DNA from: a virus
Reading direction: 5' to 3' (one strand)
Virus record (IMG/VR): IMGVR_UViG_3300023179_000549
Location: 1 to 22,545 of that record
DNA length: 22,545 nt
Part shown: in pieces, positions 1 through 10,125 of the stretch
How positions within the stretch are numbered: the stretch's first letter is position 1
Layout: each line of letters opens with the position of its first letter
Translations under genes and position numbers: made by a program
Notes under the pieces: model-generated
The model's input: only the letters and a program-made list of their open reading frames with translations
The model's database searches: none
What the model was told of the DNA's origin: nothing

Positions 1-3000
1 GTCCAGAACCATCATCTGCACGAGTAATCTGATCACCACCGCCAGTATTACCGCCAAGATCTAGTGTATCATTACCATCCGCGCCACCCAGACTCTGCTG
101 CCCACCATCTACTGTATCCTCATCATCAATTATATCATCCCTTCTTGTAGTTGTAATTACTCTCGTACCTCCGGAATTATTAGCATCATTTTGTGAACTT
201 ACAATAACAATTATTAAATCACCACCGCCAGTATTACCGCCACCACTACTACCGCCAGTATTACTACCGCCAGTATTACTACCGCCAGTATTACTACCGC
301 CAGTATTACTACCGCCAGTATTACTACTACCGCCATTATCGGTTGGAACTATTTGACCTAGAGGAGTAACTCTGGTTGTAAGAGTCTTTACAAAACCAGA
401 AGTAGTAAATGTAAATGTCCATGAAAAAATTCCTGGTCCAGCTTCCCAATCAGGTTCATAATATTCTATTGTACCCCCAGCATCAGCATAAAATGAAGCA
501 GTTGCAGATAAAAATGCTCCAGTATCCCAGTTATACGATCCTGTGTAAGGTACATATTCCCCTGGCTGGCACCTGGAAATAATCGCTCTAAATTCCTGAT
601 CTTCCCTTATAAGAGTTGGAGCATTAATAATGGGTTCTGGATAAGTTTTAACAGCATTATTAGTAACAACATTGGGTGAAGTATTGCTTGTTACTTCAAT
701 ATAGCCTGGTTTAGATGCATTTAATTGCCTAATTATTGGAACTTCATTGTAAGGTAAACTAATAAATTGATTTCCTGATATACAAGATATTGTATTGGCA
801 TCTGATCTATCAAATATATTTTCTATATTATATGTAAACCTACAAGGAACAAGCTCACTTTTTTCTGTATCAATATAACAACAATTTTCTGGGTTACTTA
901 AATTAACTACATTAAAATTATCAAAACCATCAACTAAAAATCCATTTTTAAACCTATTTTGAGCTGGATTGTTTGAACTAGGAATAACCTTATCTATAAT
1001 AGAAGCTTCTAATTTATTTAACAACAGTTCTTTTTCTATCGCTTGAATTCTTTTCTCTAAAGAGTTTATTCTGGTCATAGAATAAGCCCTAGGAGATATT
1101 GATCTATCAGTACTGTTCGTAATGTTTTTAATTTTGTATCTATCTTCTCTTAAATTAACAATTGTAAAATCATTTCCTACTTTTTTATCTAAGATAGAAA
1201 AGGTCGTATTAGAGTAATTGTAAGGAATTGAAGGATAAGGAGGAATATAAACATTACTAATAGTTAAGGAATCTATTGACTTTGGAGGAGCTTTTAAATT
1301 CGAATATGTATCTGGATTTCCTTTTGATACTCTTACCTCATTTTGAGAAGTGACGTATACATTATCTATCCTTGGTAAATAATATTCTACACTTAATATT
1401 ATTTCTGAATCTGGCAAAGGAAAATATTTTTCATCAGTGTTAATTGTCTGTGAATTAGCAGGATTTATAGTGGCACTAGCTACTGTATTTGAGAAAACAG
1501 CAGTGTTAGTACAATATGGTCTAAAATCTATACAATCAATAGTATCGTAATATCTACCCTCTGAAGTTAAAACTTCTGGAATTTCTAAAGAATTAATGTA
1601 TAGATTGTTGTTAAATCCTGCGCTATCACTAACAATAGGAGTGTACGAATCTCTTGTAATATATCCTTCGGATGAATTTACATCAAAAGCATCAAATTTT
1701 ACCAACAGCCATTGATTATTTGGAATTTCTAAAGCTGAATTTTTCTTTAAAACTAAATGAGCATTTTTTACTTTGTCTCCATCGTCTTGAGAATTAATGT
1801 AAAAATATTGAGTAACATCAGCAGAACTGGTAGTATTACCAAAATAAACATTTTTTAACCTGAATACATCAGGAATACCTAAACTCCAAGGACCATAGGT
1901 ATTATTACCTGAAGATATAGTATTATTATTTCCTGTGTAAATCTTTACATAAAGATCCCTATTTAAATCTTTATTAATTTGACTGGCATTAGGGATTTTT
2001 AAGTTATAATTAGCAACTACGTTTACTGACGATAAAAGTGAGCTATTACCTATATTAATGCGAACTGTAGAAGGTGTTGGATCTGTAAGTATCGTCCTAT
2101 CATTCCTCTCAAAATTTATAGGATATAATGCAGGAAAAAATAAACAAACATTAGCATTTGAATCGGTAAAAGAACAATTTTGGTTTAGTATAATTAAAGT
2201 GTTATTAACTATGTTTTCTATTCTCTTCACATCAGTAGAATATCCACCAGTTTCTTGTATTTTAATATAATCTCCAACTTTGTAATCACTAACAAAAGTA
2301 GTAGAAGTTCCCACTAAGTTTGGAGTTGAAGTACCACATGCAACTGATCCAGCAGAGTTAGCAGCTTGAACATTTGCTGTAGGAAATATTACAAAATCTT
2401 TTTTCTGTTGATTTGATAGAGAAGCTGAACCACCATATGGAAATACATGCGAGGCATCAGAAATGTCTAATGATCCATTAGCGTAAAGAGTTAATCCGTT
2501 GTTAGAAGTTCTGTAAATATACGAAAGATTAGAGATTGATTTTACACCAAATAAACTAGTTTTAAAAATAATATCTGGACTTTCTGTGTTATACAGGTAA
2601 GTTACTACGCTGTTTGAGCTAGGATCATTTTCAGTTATTGTGTCACAAATTCCATCATGAGTACTATTAAAGTAGACTGATCTCACATCTCTAAAATTTT
2701 TACCGGCATTCATTTCTATATCAAAGAGATACATCCTAAAAGTACATTTTGGTGTTCCAACAACACCAGAGTCATAAACTAAAGATCTTATCCTTGCTAC
2801 TCCTATTTTATTTCCGGTTGGAGTTATATTAGATGAGGCTCCTATAGTTACATTTGTTAATCTTCGATGAGCTGTATCGTATAAATCTACTTCTGCTCCT
2901 ATATTAAATTGAAATTCACCTACTATTTCATTTACTCTTACGTAATTACCATAGTTTGCAGTAAGGGTGACATTGTAATCTGTTCTAGTAGTATTTGCCT

Positions 3001-4546
3001 TCGCTACATCAACTAAAATACCCGAATTTGTTTGAATTCTCTTTCCACTTATGTAAGCGGTACCAGGATTGACTACCATACTTATATGAGAATTATTAGA
3101 AAGTTTTTCTTTGGAATAAACAGTGAATGGGTTAATTACAAAGTTTCCAGCAGTTTCAAAGGTCCTTCTTTCAAATTCTCTAGCTAATTTGTTATAAGAA
3201 GAATCTCTATTTTCTTTGGCAGGTAAACCATTTACAAATTCTACCAGTGGAAAGAATTCAGAATTAGATGAACCTTCATCTGAATTAATTGCATATAAAA
3301 CAGGATTGATTGCTAATCTATCAGCACCTGGAGCGTTTTCATTAAGAGTGTTTGCAGCGTTGTCGTAAAGTGAAGAATCTGAAGTATAAGTTACTATAGA
3401 TTCGTTTGATTTAAACCCTACCATCACGTTGTTTGGAGTAGAATTATACTTACTAACTATTAAAGATTGCTGATCTACTCTGCAAAAAACTCCTTTTTGA
3501 TATATTACCCCTGGTGTAACAGAAAAACCATAACCATACCCAACAGGATTATTGTAAGCATTTCCTGCAACCCTAACTTTAGCAAAAATATCAGAAGTAG
3601 AGAGGTCAAGAGTTGATACTGAGGCAGTTATAGAAGATGGTTTAATTACTGCTTGGGGAAGTGTTGTATAACCAGTACCGCCTGACGATAAAGTAATGCT
3701 TTGAACAACACCTAGTGAATCTGTAGAAATTAATCCTCTAGCTCCTTCTCCGACAGAAAACAAAACATTTGCAACAGCAGAAGAAGTATTTCCAGTCAGA
3801 TTTAATCCGCTTTCCATGTACCAAGATAAGGAATTGGCAGAGGAGTTAGCTAGTTGTTCTGAATTTAATGGTTTTATAGAAAGAATTTTTCTTTCAGGTG
3901 AATATGGATCATTATAAATCCCAACTATTTGTGCTCTTGCTCCAGTATTAGATTGAGTTACTATTTCATTGTTTTGAAATGTTCCACTAGCAACATTTAC
4001 TGTTAAAGCTGGAACTATATGAAGAATATCAGAATTTGAAAATCCTAAACCACCATTGTTTACATTAACTTTAAACAGTTGATAATTTTTATTAAAAATT
4101 TCTAATAATTCTGAACTTGAAAAACTTTCGCTATTTAAACTAGAACCAGAGTTAAGGTATTTTAAATATAAAGTATTTAAATCAGGATCTTTGGATTCAA
4201 AGCCAGGCTCATATTTACAAATTAAAGCTTGTAGGTTAGAAGAATTTCTTAGATATAATCCCAAATAAGCAGTTGGAGTAACTGGAGCATTATCTTCAGT
4301 TATATCTAAAATTTTAATGTAGGGAAATAGTGGATTATAATCAAAATTAATCCCACTTACTATAGTTCCACTTTTAAATACATGATCACCAAATCTTTCT
4401 ACTTGATTTTGAATAATAGATTGAAGTTGATTTAATTCTCTTGTTTGGACTGAAAGACCTGGTTTAAATAAGATTCTTTGAAAATTTTTATTTTCATTAT
4501 AATCATCCCAGTAAGGATTGGTGTTAAGATTTGTCTCTAAGGCCAT
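1..4546 (-). CDS. Giant DUF4815-like virion structural protein, 3' end beyond window
   Basis: One uninterrupted frame runs from ATG at 4546-4544 to the left edge (1515 codons visible); the C terminus is outside. The start has AGAGG just upstream and lies 9 nt after the gp8 stop. The N terminus (start MALETNLNTNPYWDDYNENK, then FQRILFKPGLSVQTRELNQL and IIQNQVERFG) fits the DUF4815 proteins of marine T4-like phages, from memory of that family. A bead-like repeat (SGTFQNNEIVTQSNTGARAQI) lies near residue 180. A short coiled-coil-like stretch (RINSLEKRIQAIEKELL) is near 1157-1175. The visible end is Gly/Asn-rich: SNTGG tandem repeats near 1407-1432, then an RTX-like GADGNDTLD near 1485. Its place after gp8 suggests a peripheral baseplate or fibre component, perhaps host-binding. 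That role is inference; virion protein is fairly safe. Confidence 0.8.
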   Translation of the reverse strand, partial: MALETNLNTNPYWDDYNENKNFQRILFKPGLSVQTRELNQLQSIIQNQVERFGDHVFKSGTIVSGINFDYNPLFPYIKILDITEDNAPVTPTAYLGLYLRNSSNLQALICKYEPGFESKDPDLNTLYLKYLNSGSSLNSESFSSSELLEIFNKNYQLFKVNVNNGGLGFSNSDILHIVPALTVNVASGTFQNNEIVTQSNTGARAQIVGIYNDPYSPERKILSIKPLNSEQLANSSANSLSWYMESGLNLTGNTSSAVANVLFSVGEGARGLISTDSLGVVQSITLSSGGTGYTTLPQAVIKPSSITASVSTLDLSTSDIFAKVRVAGNAYNNPVGYGYGFSVTPGVIYQKGVFCRVDQQSLIVSKYNSTPNNVMVGFKSNESIVTYTSDSSLYDNAANTLNENAPGADRLAINPVLYAINSDEGSSNSEFFPLVEFVNGLPAKENRDSSYNKLAREFERRTFETAGNFVINPFTVYSKEKLSNNSHISMVVNPGTAYISGKRIQTNSGILVDVAKANTTRTDYNVTLTANYGNYVRVNEIVGEFQFNIGAEVDLYDTAHRRLTNVTIGASSNITPTGNKIGVARIRSLVYDSGVVGTPKCTFRMYLFDIEMNAGKNFRDVRSVYFNSTHDGICDTITENDPSSNSVVTYLYNTESPDIIFKTSLFGVKSISNLSYIYRTSNNGLTLYANGSLDISDASHVFPYGGSASLSNQQKKDFVIFPTANVQAANSAGSVACGTSTPNLVGTSTTFVSDYKVGDYIKIQETGGYSTDVKRIENIVNNTLIILNQNCSFTDSNANVCLFFPALYPINFERNDRTILTDPTPSTVRINIGNSSLLSSVNVVANYNLKIPNASQINKDLNRDLYVKIYTGNNNTISSGNNTYGPWSLGIPDVFRLKNVYFGNTTSSADVTQYFYINSQDDGDKVKNAHLVLKKNSALEIPNNQWLLVKFDAFDVNSSEGYITRDSYTPIVSDSAGFNNNLYINSLEIPEVLTSEGRYYDTIDCIDFRPYCTNTAVFSNTVASATINPANSQTINTDEKYFPLPDSEIILSVEYYLPRIDNVYVTSQNEVRVSKGNPDTYSNLKAPPKSIDSLTISNVYIPPYPSIPYNYSNTTFSILDKKVGNDFTIVNLREDRYKIKNITNSTDRSISPRAYSMTRINSLEKRIQAIEKELLLNKLEASIIDKVIPSSNNPAQNRFKNGFLVDGFDNFNVVNLSNPENCCYIDTEKSELVPCRFTYNIENIFDRSDANTISCISGNQFISLPYNEVPIIRQLNASKPGYIEVTSNTSPNVVTNNAVKTYPEPIINAPTLIREDQEFRAIISRCQPGEYVPYTGSYNWDTGAFLSATASFYADAGGTIEYYEPDWEAGPGIFSWTFTFTTSGFVKTLTTRVTPLGQIVPTDNGGSSNTGGSNTGGSNTGGSNTGGSNTGGSSGGGNTGGGDLIIVIVSSQNDANNSGGTRVITTTRRDDIIDDEDTVDGGQQSLGGADGNDTLDLGGNTGGGDQITRADDGSG
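251..325 (-). repeat. Five perfect 15-bp tandem repeats encoding SNTGG
   Basis: The 15-bp unit accgccagtattact (plus strand) occurs five times without a mismatch, with degenerate copies on both sides (about 222-250 and 326-336). It is in phase with the minus-strand giant protein and encodes Ser-Asn-Thr-Gly-Gly. It probably forms a flexible glycine-rich linker. Identical copies make slippage-driven length variation likely. Confidence 0.95.
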
Positions 4547-4555
4547 GTAGTCCTC

Positions 4556-6319
4556 TTAAAACTTCAAAATAAGTTTAATAGTTTCTGATTGTAAATCATT
4601 TCTATCTATTGGATCTATATTTTCTATGTATAAGATCTCCCCACTACCTTCTACTATATCAGAAGGCCATGATGCACCTAAATTCATTACAGCACTAGAT
4701 ACAGTTCCTGTAATGGTGTTAGATAAATTTATGATACCCTTTTTATCTAACAAGTATACATAAGTAGATGTGTTAGAATGAAAATATGCGTTTGAAAATT
4801 CTGTAGCTAATTGAAATACTTGTTCATCTTCTATAAAGTTTCCAAAAGAAGACGTGTAAGAATATTTTAACCTATTATCAAATGTATTAAAATTTTTTAC
4901 TTCTCCATTAATATCATAACTAGTAACATTAGCCACTGTACCTGAAGTTAATCCTGTTAAAGTCTTACCAGTCTCAAAAATACCTTTAACATCGGTTAGA
5001 GAAATTGATGATAAAGTCTTTTCCTTTACTTTTCCTGTAGCATTTGTATTTGCTTGAATAACAATTTCATTATCAATAAAAAGCCCTGAAGTATTGGAAA
5101 TATTAATATTTACATTAGAAAATAAAGGATCCTTAATAATACCTATTGTTCTGTAATCATTTTTTGTTGGAATACTTCCAGATTCATTATTAGAGAATGT
5201 CACACTAATTCCTACATACTTACCTCCTAATTCTGCTTGAGGATTTTTTCCATGACCTCCCTTAGGGCCATAAACTACACTTAAAATAGCAGAATTGGAT
5301 ATACCTCCTGTGTTACCTTGAACAACAGCATTAGCGTAAGTATAACCTGAACCTCTTGATATAATCTCTATTTTGTAAATACTGTTTGATGAAGATGAAT
5401 TTACTAAAGCCCTTGCTATAGCATTAGTTCCATCACCAGTTATAACGACTGATGGAGTTATCTCATACACAGAAGTGCTGTCAGGTTTAATTGCAAACTC
5501 ACTGTCAATAGTAATTTGCTTACTATTACCGATTACGTTGTAACCTATAATTTTTTTATATTGTCCAATTCCTGTTCCATCTGTAATATAAATTAAACTT
5601 GCAACATAAAAAGCGTTTGTACTTGGTGCATTATTTGCAATACCATATATTAGATTGTTTCCATTGATTGTTAAATCAGAAAATAAAAACGTATTACTTA
5701 AATAAGTATTGTAGTTGGATCCTGGATACTTAATTTTAATTATATCAATAACTCCTGATACAGCATTAGCTTGTACATCTACATCTTCCACTACAGGAAT
5801 ATATTCACTAGTTGCAAATCTATCAAAAACTGATTTTTCTACTTTATACATATACTTCCACACGTATCCATCGGAGGTACTGTAATAATCATCGTCGGCA
5901 CCTGTTTCATAATAACTTGGTCTAATTACTGAATTGGCTCCATTATTATTGTCTAAAACTTTGAACACATAGTAATAAGAAGCATTGTTAACTACTGCAT
6001 AGTATTTTGAACCGGTAAGATCCGTGTTACTAGAATATTCTGAATATTGAGTTCCCGAAACCCAATCATAACGAGGAATCATTACTTTAACATCATTCAC
6101 AGAAACTCTCTTACCAAATACCATATTTTTGTATGGATCTATATTTACAGTGTTATTTGTATTAATAATATTAGGTACATTATCATCGCCATTATCAAAT
6201 GGTGTACTTTTAGCTGCAAAAACATAGTAAACACTGTTTGCTTCTTCGTTTATAGATTCTACAAACTGTTTTGCATTATGGAGATTAAAATATGTGGTTA
6301 TTAAATGTTTTTCTGACAT
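4556..6319 (-). CDS. 8: Baseplate wedge subunit gp8, enlarged
   Basis: Homologue of T4 gp8, a wedge component of the contractile baseplate. T4-like landmarks appear in order: MIPRYDWVSG (80-89; T4 has VIPRRDWG), DGYVWKYMYKV then EYIPV (150-176; T4 DGYVWEYLFEI), DYRTIGIIKDPL (388-399; T4 ISIITNPL) and the C-terminal GSGEILYIENIDP...IKLILKF (558-587; T4 SGEMIYMENRPP...INILFTF). GPKGGHGKNPQAELGGKYVG (351-370) is typical of marine T4-like gp8. Length is 587 residues against 334 in T4. The extra material is mainly 180-350 and 400-555, and 405-470 contains two bead-like repeats. The start overlaps the gp7-like stop by 1 nt (TAATG), suggesting coupled translation. Confidence 0.9.
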   Translation of the reverse strand: MSEKHLITTYFNLHNAKQFVESINEEANSVYYVFAAKSTPFDNGDDNVPNIINTNNTVNIDPYKNMVFGKRVSVNDVKVMIPRYDWVSGTQYSEYSSNTDLTGSKYYAVVNNASYYYVFKVLDNNNGANSVIRPSYYETGADDDYYSTSDGYVWKYMYKVEKSVFDRFATSEYIPVVEDVDVQANAVSGVIDIIKIKYPGSNYNTYLSNTFLFSDLTINGNNLIYGIANNAPSTNAFYVASLIYITDGTGIGQYKKIIGYNVIGNSKQITIDSEFAIKPDSTSVYEITPSVVITGDGTNAIARALVNSSSSNSIYKIEIISRGSGYTYANAVVQGNTGGISNSAILSVVYGPKGGHGKNPQAELGGKYVGISVTFSNNESGSIPTKNDYRTIGIIKDPLFSNVNINISNTSGLFIDNEIVIQANTNATGKVKEKTLSSISLTDVKGIFETGKTLTGLTSGTVANVTSYDINGEVKNFNTFDNRLKYSYTSSFGNFIEDEQVFQLATEFSNAYFHSNTSTYVYLLDKKGIINLSNTITGTVSSAVMNLGASWPSDIVEGSGEILYIENIDPIDRNDLQSETIKLILKF

Positions 6320-9300
6320 TATTTTTCTATAAAAACTGAAAGGTAAGCAATATTAGCAAAAGTATTTGAAGATAATCCAGAAATCGTACTTCCTGTGTCA
6401 ATCAAATTTATAGTATTGGAAATTACTAGTGTATTTATAGCTGAGCTTATAATATAGGTATTTGTAGAAGTAGAATTAATAAAACCTTCTACACTGTCTC
6501 CAACTGCAAATTTACCTCTTACGTTATTTAATAGATAAGAAAAATGGGTTGAATTTGCTAAATCAAAATCAAACACATTTGCAAAAGCCGCATTAGAAGA
6601 AGAATTTGGAGATTTTATTGAAGTATTTGAAATAAATGGGAATGATTTTTTAATAATCGAAGCAGAGTTATTGAATGGAAGATTTTCATATAAAGTCATA
6701 TGTGTAGAGTTTGAAACAGTTTTAATCCTTCTAATTACAGAATTATTACCACTAGTAATATAAACAAAATTATTATTTTGAAATGAAGTATCAAAGTTAG
6801 TTCCTGTTCCTATCACATTCAAAGATGAATTAGTTACTGATACAGTTCCTGATAAATTGGAACTTAAAGTGTTTGAAACAGGAAAATAAATTACTGAATT
6901 TAATTTTTGTTTTACTAATCCCAAACCTTTAATTGTTGTAACATTTGATAATGTGGTAGTAGTAGATGTAGAATTAAAAATGTTAGAAGAAACAAATCCC
7001 GATATAGTGTTTGATGAAGTAAAGGTTCCTACTACTTCTTTAACATATAATAAAGTAACATTGGCTGATACATTAGTAGATTTACCAATTAGGTTGGCTT
7101 GGGCAACATAACTGTTAGCATTAGGCATATACACAGGTCTGTTAATTAGAAAATTGTTGTTACTATTAGGTACTTGGATTACAAGGATACCATTGGAGCT
7201 AATTACATTTGAAAGCACCTCTGTGTTTACAAAAAGAGAAGTTTGGTTAGAATTTCCATCAGAAAAAACAATGTATTCATCTTTTATAAATGAAGAATTT
7301 GATATACTATTTAAAGATATTTCTGTATACCTACCTACATTAGAAGATACCAATAAATCATTTTCAATGATAGAATCCTTAACTATTTTACCAAACATTT
7401 TAGTTCCTGCTACATGAACCAATTTCTTTAGGACTTCACTATATCTAGACAAAGGAATTTTAGATTGTATTTCATAACTGTATTCTTGATAATAATCACT
7501 ATCATGTAATTTTTTATCCCAAGATAAAAAACCTCCAGTATCTGAGTAAAATCCTTCTCCCTTACCTTGACGTAATAAGTTTGTTTGAGCTGTTATAACA
7601 TAATTAACGTTGTTATTTAATAACGTAACATTTTCATTTTGTAAATACCCGAAACCTGAATCAATAACTCTTAAAGAAGAAACTGAATCTACTGAACGTA
7701 CATTAGAAGAAATTATTGCATTTTCTCCAACAGGAAAACTATTTAAGTCTGGTGAGCTACTAACTAAATTAGCAACGGCCCCAGATGTTTTTCCAATAAT
7801 ACTAAAACCATCTCTAAAAGGAATTGTGCTTATTCTTTTAACCTTTAAATTATTTTGATCTATTATTTGTTTAACTAAACCAAAATTAGTGACAGCTATA
7901 GAAAAAACTGAAGAGTTAGAAATGTTACATGTAGCATTAGTTGTCAATGTTTTTAAAGAGTACCCATTGATATTAGTATTTTGAAATGTTCCGGTAACGT
8001 CTCTGATGAGAACTGATCCAGTTCCATTCACTAAACTAGTTGAATAAACAAATCCCGTTGCTATGTTAGATGTACCATTACTTTGGAAGACAACCTCGTT
8101 AATTTCAAAGTTTGATGTAGAAGTTCCATTAGCTGCTATACCTGAAAAGTTACCTACTCTTATTAATATACCTGGATCAATAGAAGTTTGCTCTATTTTT
8201 TCACCTAAAACAAAAGATTTAGTAGGTGTAGTAATTTGAAAATTAAAATCTCTGTATTGGTATCCTGCTATATCTTTTTCAATAACTAATACAAACGGAT
8301 CTAAATTATAACCTTGGCCAGGATTAATATTTTTAAGCTGGGTAATTGTTCCTACTTTTACTGGAATAAATCTCAAAGTATCTATTAGTCTACTAGTTAT
8401 ATCTGATCCAGGATACTTGACAAAACCATATCCTGGAGAATTGGCATTATTGGGATTCAAATCCAAATTTATAGAAAGAAATGGAACATTTCCTATATTT
8501 TTTCCTCCAATAAAATCAGGACATAATAATACTTCCTCCTCATAATCTAAAGATCCAACTACAAAATTCGCTCCAGATCCAGTACTTACAAAATCAAAAT
8601 TAGCATATGTATTAGATGATATGCCTCTAACACGAGAAAAAATAGAATTTGGTTGAAAAGCATTGACCACACCATCTAAACCGATGTGACTGTTGTTTGA
8701 TCCTATGAAAGTACCATTTGCAGTAATAATAGAATTATTTACTATAGTAGCAGTAAAAGAAAGATTTGAAGAATAAGTATTAATAATTCCTGTTATATTA
8801 TTATTACCAAGTAATCTGAAAGTTGCATTAGTAGATAATAAATTACCTGAAATCGGATTTACAAGTAGACTTCCATGTGTTGAATTAGTAGTTGAACTTG
8901 TTACTATATACGCAGAAGCATTTGCAGTACTATTAGAAGAAATAATATACGAATTATTACTAAAAGATGAAATATTAGAAGATGTATCAAAAGTTACATC
9001 TACTAATACTGCTTTAATCGTTGAATTAGTTGCTGCAATATTTCCAGTTAAATTTGTAACTGTCAATATTCCACGACTACCAGATATTATTGTTATTGCA
9101 ACTATACCAGCTGTTGAATTTGAAACTGTATTATTACCTTGCGCAAAAATAACTGTATTAACACTTAACATGCTTGTATTAATAGCTGAATTAACACCTA
9201 AATTAATTAAATCTTGTCTAACTGTTTCAAATCTTTCAAATCCCGATATAAAAGTATTTGAATTAGTAACATTAGAAACTCTCAAGACTTTGTCGGAAAT

Positions 9301-10125
9301 TAAAACAGTAGCATTAGTACTAAAACCCCAACCTCCATCAACGATATTAAAATCTGCAGTACCTGTAGCTGTTGAAATAGATCTGACAACAGCCTTACCA
9401 TTCTTTCCATTATTAGAAATTATGTCTAACTTATCTCCAACTAAAAATCCTTGCCCACCATTTATAACTGTTAAACCGTTTAATGAACCTACAACAGAAG
9501 GAGAATCTATTAAATTAGTGTTACTTACTTCGGTAATTTTCTCCCCATAAACAAAATTTCCCCTCCTGTTGGACAAGTATAACAAATCAATGTACTTAGA
9601 ATTGATCCTCTTTTTAACTACACCCTCACAAAAAGCTCTAGCACCAGATATCGAACCAATAATTTCTTTGTTATTAAAAGAAGAATTTTTCTTAGAAACT
9701 GAAATTTCTAAGTATGTTGGTTCTACCCAAGTTCCATCAGAAGTTTTAAAAATATCTTCTCCAGGATAGTACACAGAACTTTCTTTATTAAATAAAGCTT
9801 GAATAGCAAGCTTTACGCTTAGAGGATCACCTTTATTTTGATAAAAATATAAAGCATTTTTAAGCAACAACTTTTCTGTTGAAATTGAAACCCTTGGAAA
9901 ATTTTTTAAGTATGTTTCTTTAAAATGAGTGACAAACTTATTTAAAGTTGCGTCAATATCTCTATATTCTAAAAGATTTCTAGAATGATATAAAGGGTTA
10001 TTAGATTTTTCTAACCATTTGTAATAACTTTTAACAAATTGTATAAAAACTTCTCCCTCTTCTTTATAAAAAGCGGGAAATTGTTCCTTTACAAGAGGAG
10101 AAATAAGGTCTTCAATAAACTTCAT
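6319..10125 (-). CDS. 7: gp7-like baseplate wedge protein with very large repeat insertions
   Basis: The 1268-residue product sits between gp6 and gp8, the place of gene 7 in T4. Residues 1-135 (FPAFYKEEGEVFIQFVKSYY, RNLLEYRDIDATL, LYFYQNKGDP, YYPGEDIFKTSDGTW) resemble the C-terminal part of T4 gp7 as I recall it (FEAFCEAYIQYL, NNLRNLI, DFYSTKGIEASYKFLFKVLYNEE). A second block near 863-910 (SWDKKLHDSDYYQEYSYEIQ, SRYSEVLKKLVHVAG) matches T4 gp7 INRSRSYYVMKI...SRWKSDVIRFVHPVG. The N-terminal beta-rich part of T4 gp7 is absent. The two blocks are separated by about 700 residues of Asn/Ser/Thr-rich bead-like repeats, and more repeats follow to the C terminus. It overlaps gp6 by 4 nt (ATGA). Family membership is likely; equivalence to gp7 rests on motif memory plus position. 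Confidence 0.72.
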   Translation of the reverse strand: MKFIEDLISPLVKEQFPAFYKEEGEVFIQFVKSYYKWLEKSNNPLYHSRNLLEYRDIDATLNKFVTHFKETYLKNFPRVSISTEKLLLKNALYFYQNKGDPLSVKLAIQALFNKESSVYYPGEDIFKTSDGTWVEPTYLEISVSKKNSSFNNKEIIGSISGARAFCEGVVKKRINSKYIDLLYLSNRRGNFVYGEKITEVSNTNLIDSPSVVGSLNGLTVINGGQGFLVGDKLDIISNNGKNGKAVVRSISTATGTADFNIVDGGWGFSTNATVLISDKVLRVSNVTNSNTFISGFERFETVRQDLINLGVNSAINTSMLSVNTVIFAQGNNTVSNSTAGIVAITIISGSRGILTVTNLTGNIAATNSTIKAVLVDVTFDTSSNISSFSNNSYIISSNSTANASAYIVTSSTTNSTHGSLLVNPISGNLLSTNATFRLLGNNNITGIINTYSSNLSFTATIVNNSIITANGTFIGSNNSHIGLDGVVNAFQPNSIFSRVRGISSNTYANFDFVSTGSGANFVVGSLDYEEEVLLCPDFIGGKNIGNVPFLSINLDLNPNNANSPGYGFVKYPGSDITSRLIDTLRFIPVKVGTITQLKNINPGQGYNLDPFVLVIEKDIAGYQYRDFNFQITTPTKSFVLGEKIEQTSIDPGILIRVGNFSGIAANGTSTSNFEINEVVFQSNGTSNIATGFVYSTSLVNGTGSVLIRDVTGTFQNTNINGYSLKTLTTNATCNISNSSVFSIAVTNFGLVKQIIDQNNLKVKRISTIPFRDGFSIIGKTSGAVANLVSSSPDLNSFPVGENAIISSNVRSVDSVSSLRVIDSGFGYLQNENVTLLNNNVNYVITAQTNLLRQGKGEGFYSDTGGFLSWDKKLHDSDYYQEYSYEIQSKIPLSRYSEVLKKLVHVAGTKMFGKIVKDSIIENDLLVSSNVGRYTEISLNSISNSSFIKDEYIVFSDGNSNQTSLFVNTEVLSNVISSNGILVIQVPNSNNNFLINRPVYMPNANSYVAQANLIGKSTNVSANVTLLYVKEVVGTFTSSNTISGFVSSNIFNSTSTTTTLSNVTTIKGLGLVKQKLNSVIYFPVSNTLSSNLSGTVSVTNSSLNVIGTGTNFDTSFQNNNFVYITSGNNSVIRRIKTVSNSTHMTLYENLPFNNSASIIKKSFPFISNTSIKSPNSSSNAAFANVFDFDLANSTHFSYLLNNVRGKFAVGDSVEGFINSTSTNTYIISSAINTLVISNTINLIDTGSTISGLSSNTFANIAYLSVFIEK

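Noticed and set aside
251-325. Regular repeats considered as a CRISPR array or origin iterons
   Set aside because: The 15-bp units are directly tandem with no spacers and keep the codon phase of the large gene, so they are coding repeats.
2058-2270. Plus-strand open frame of 70 codons inside the giant minus-strand protein
   Set aside because: The minus strand is continuously open with family-like sequence here; the plus frame has no ribosome binding site and no protein-like pattern.
9170-9769. Two plus-strand open frames opposite the gp7-like gene (and similar ones at 7154-7858)
   Set aside because: They are antisense shadows of a coding frame with low stop density on the opposite strand; products are unpatterned and no start signals are visible.
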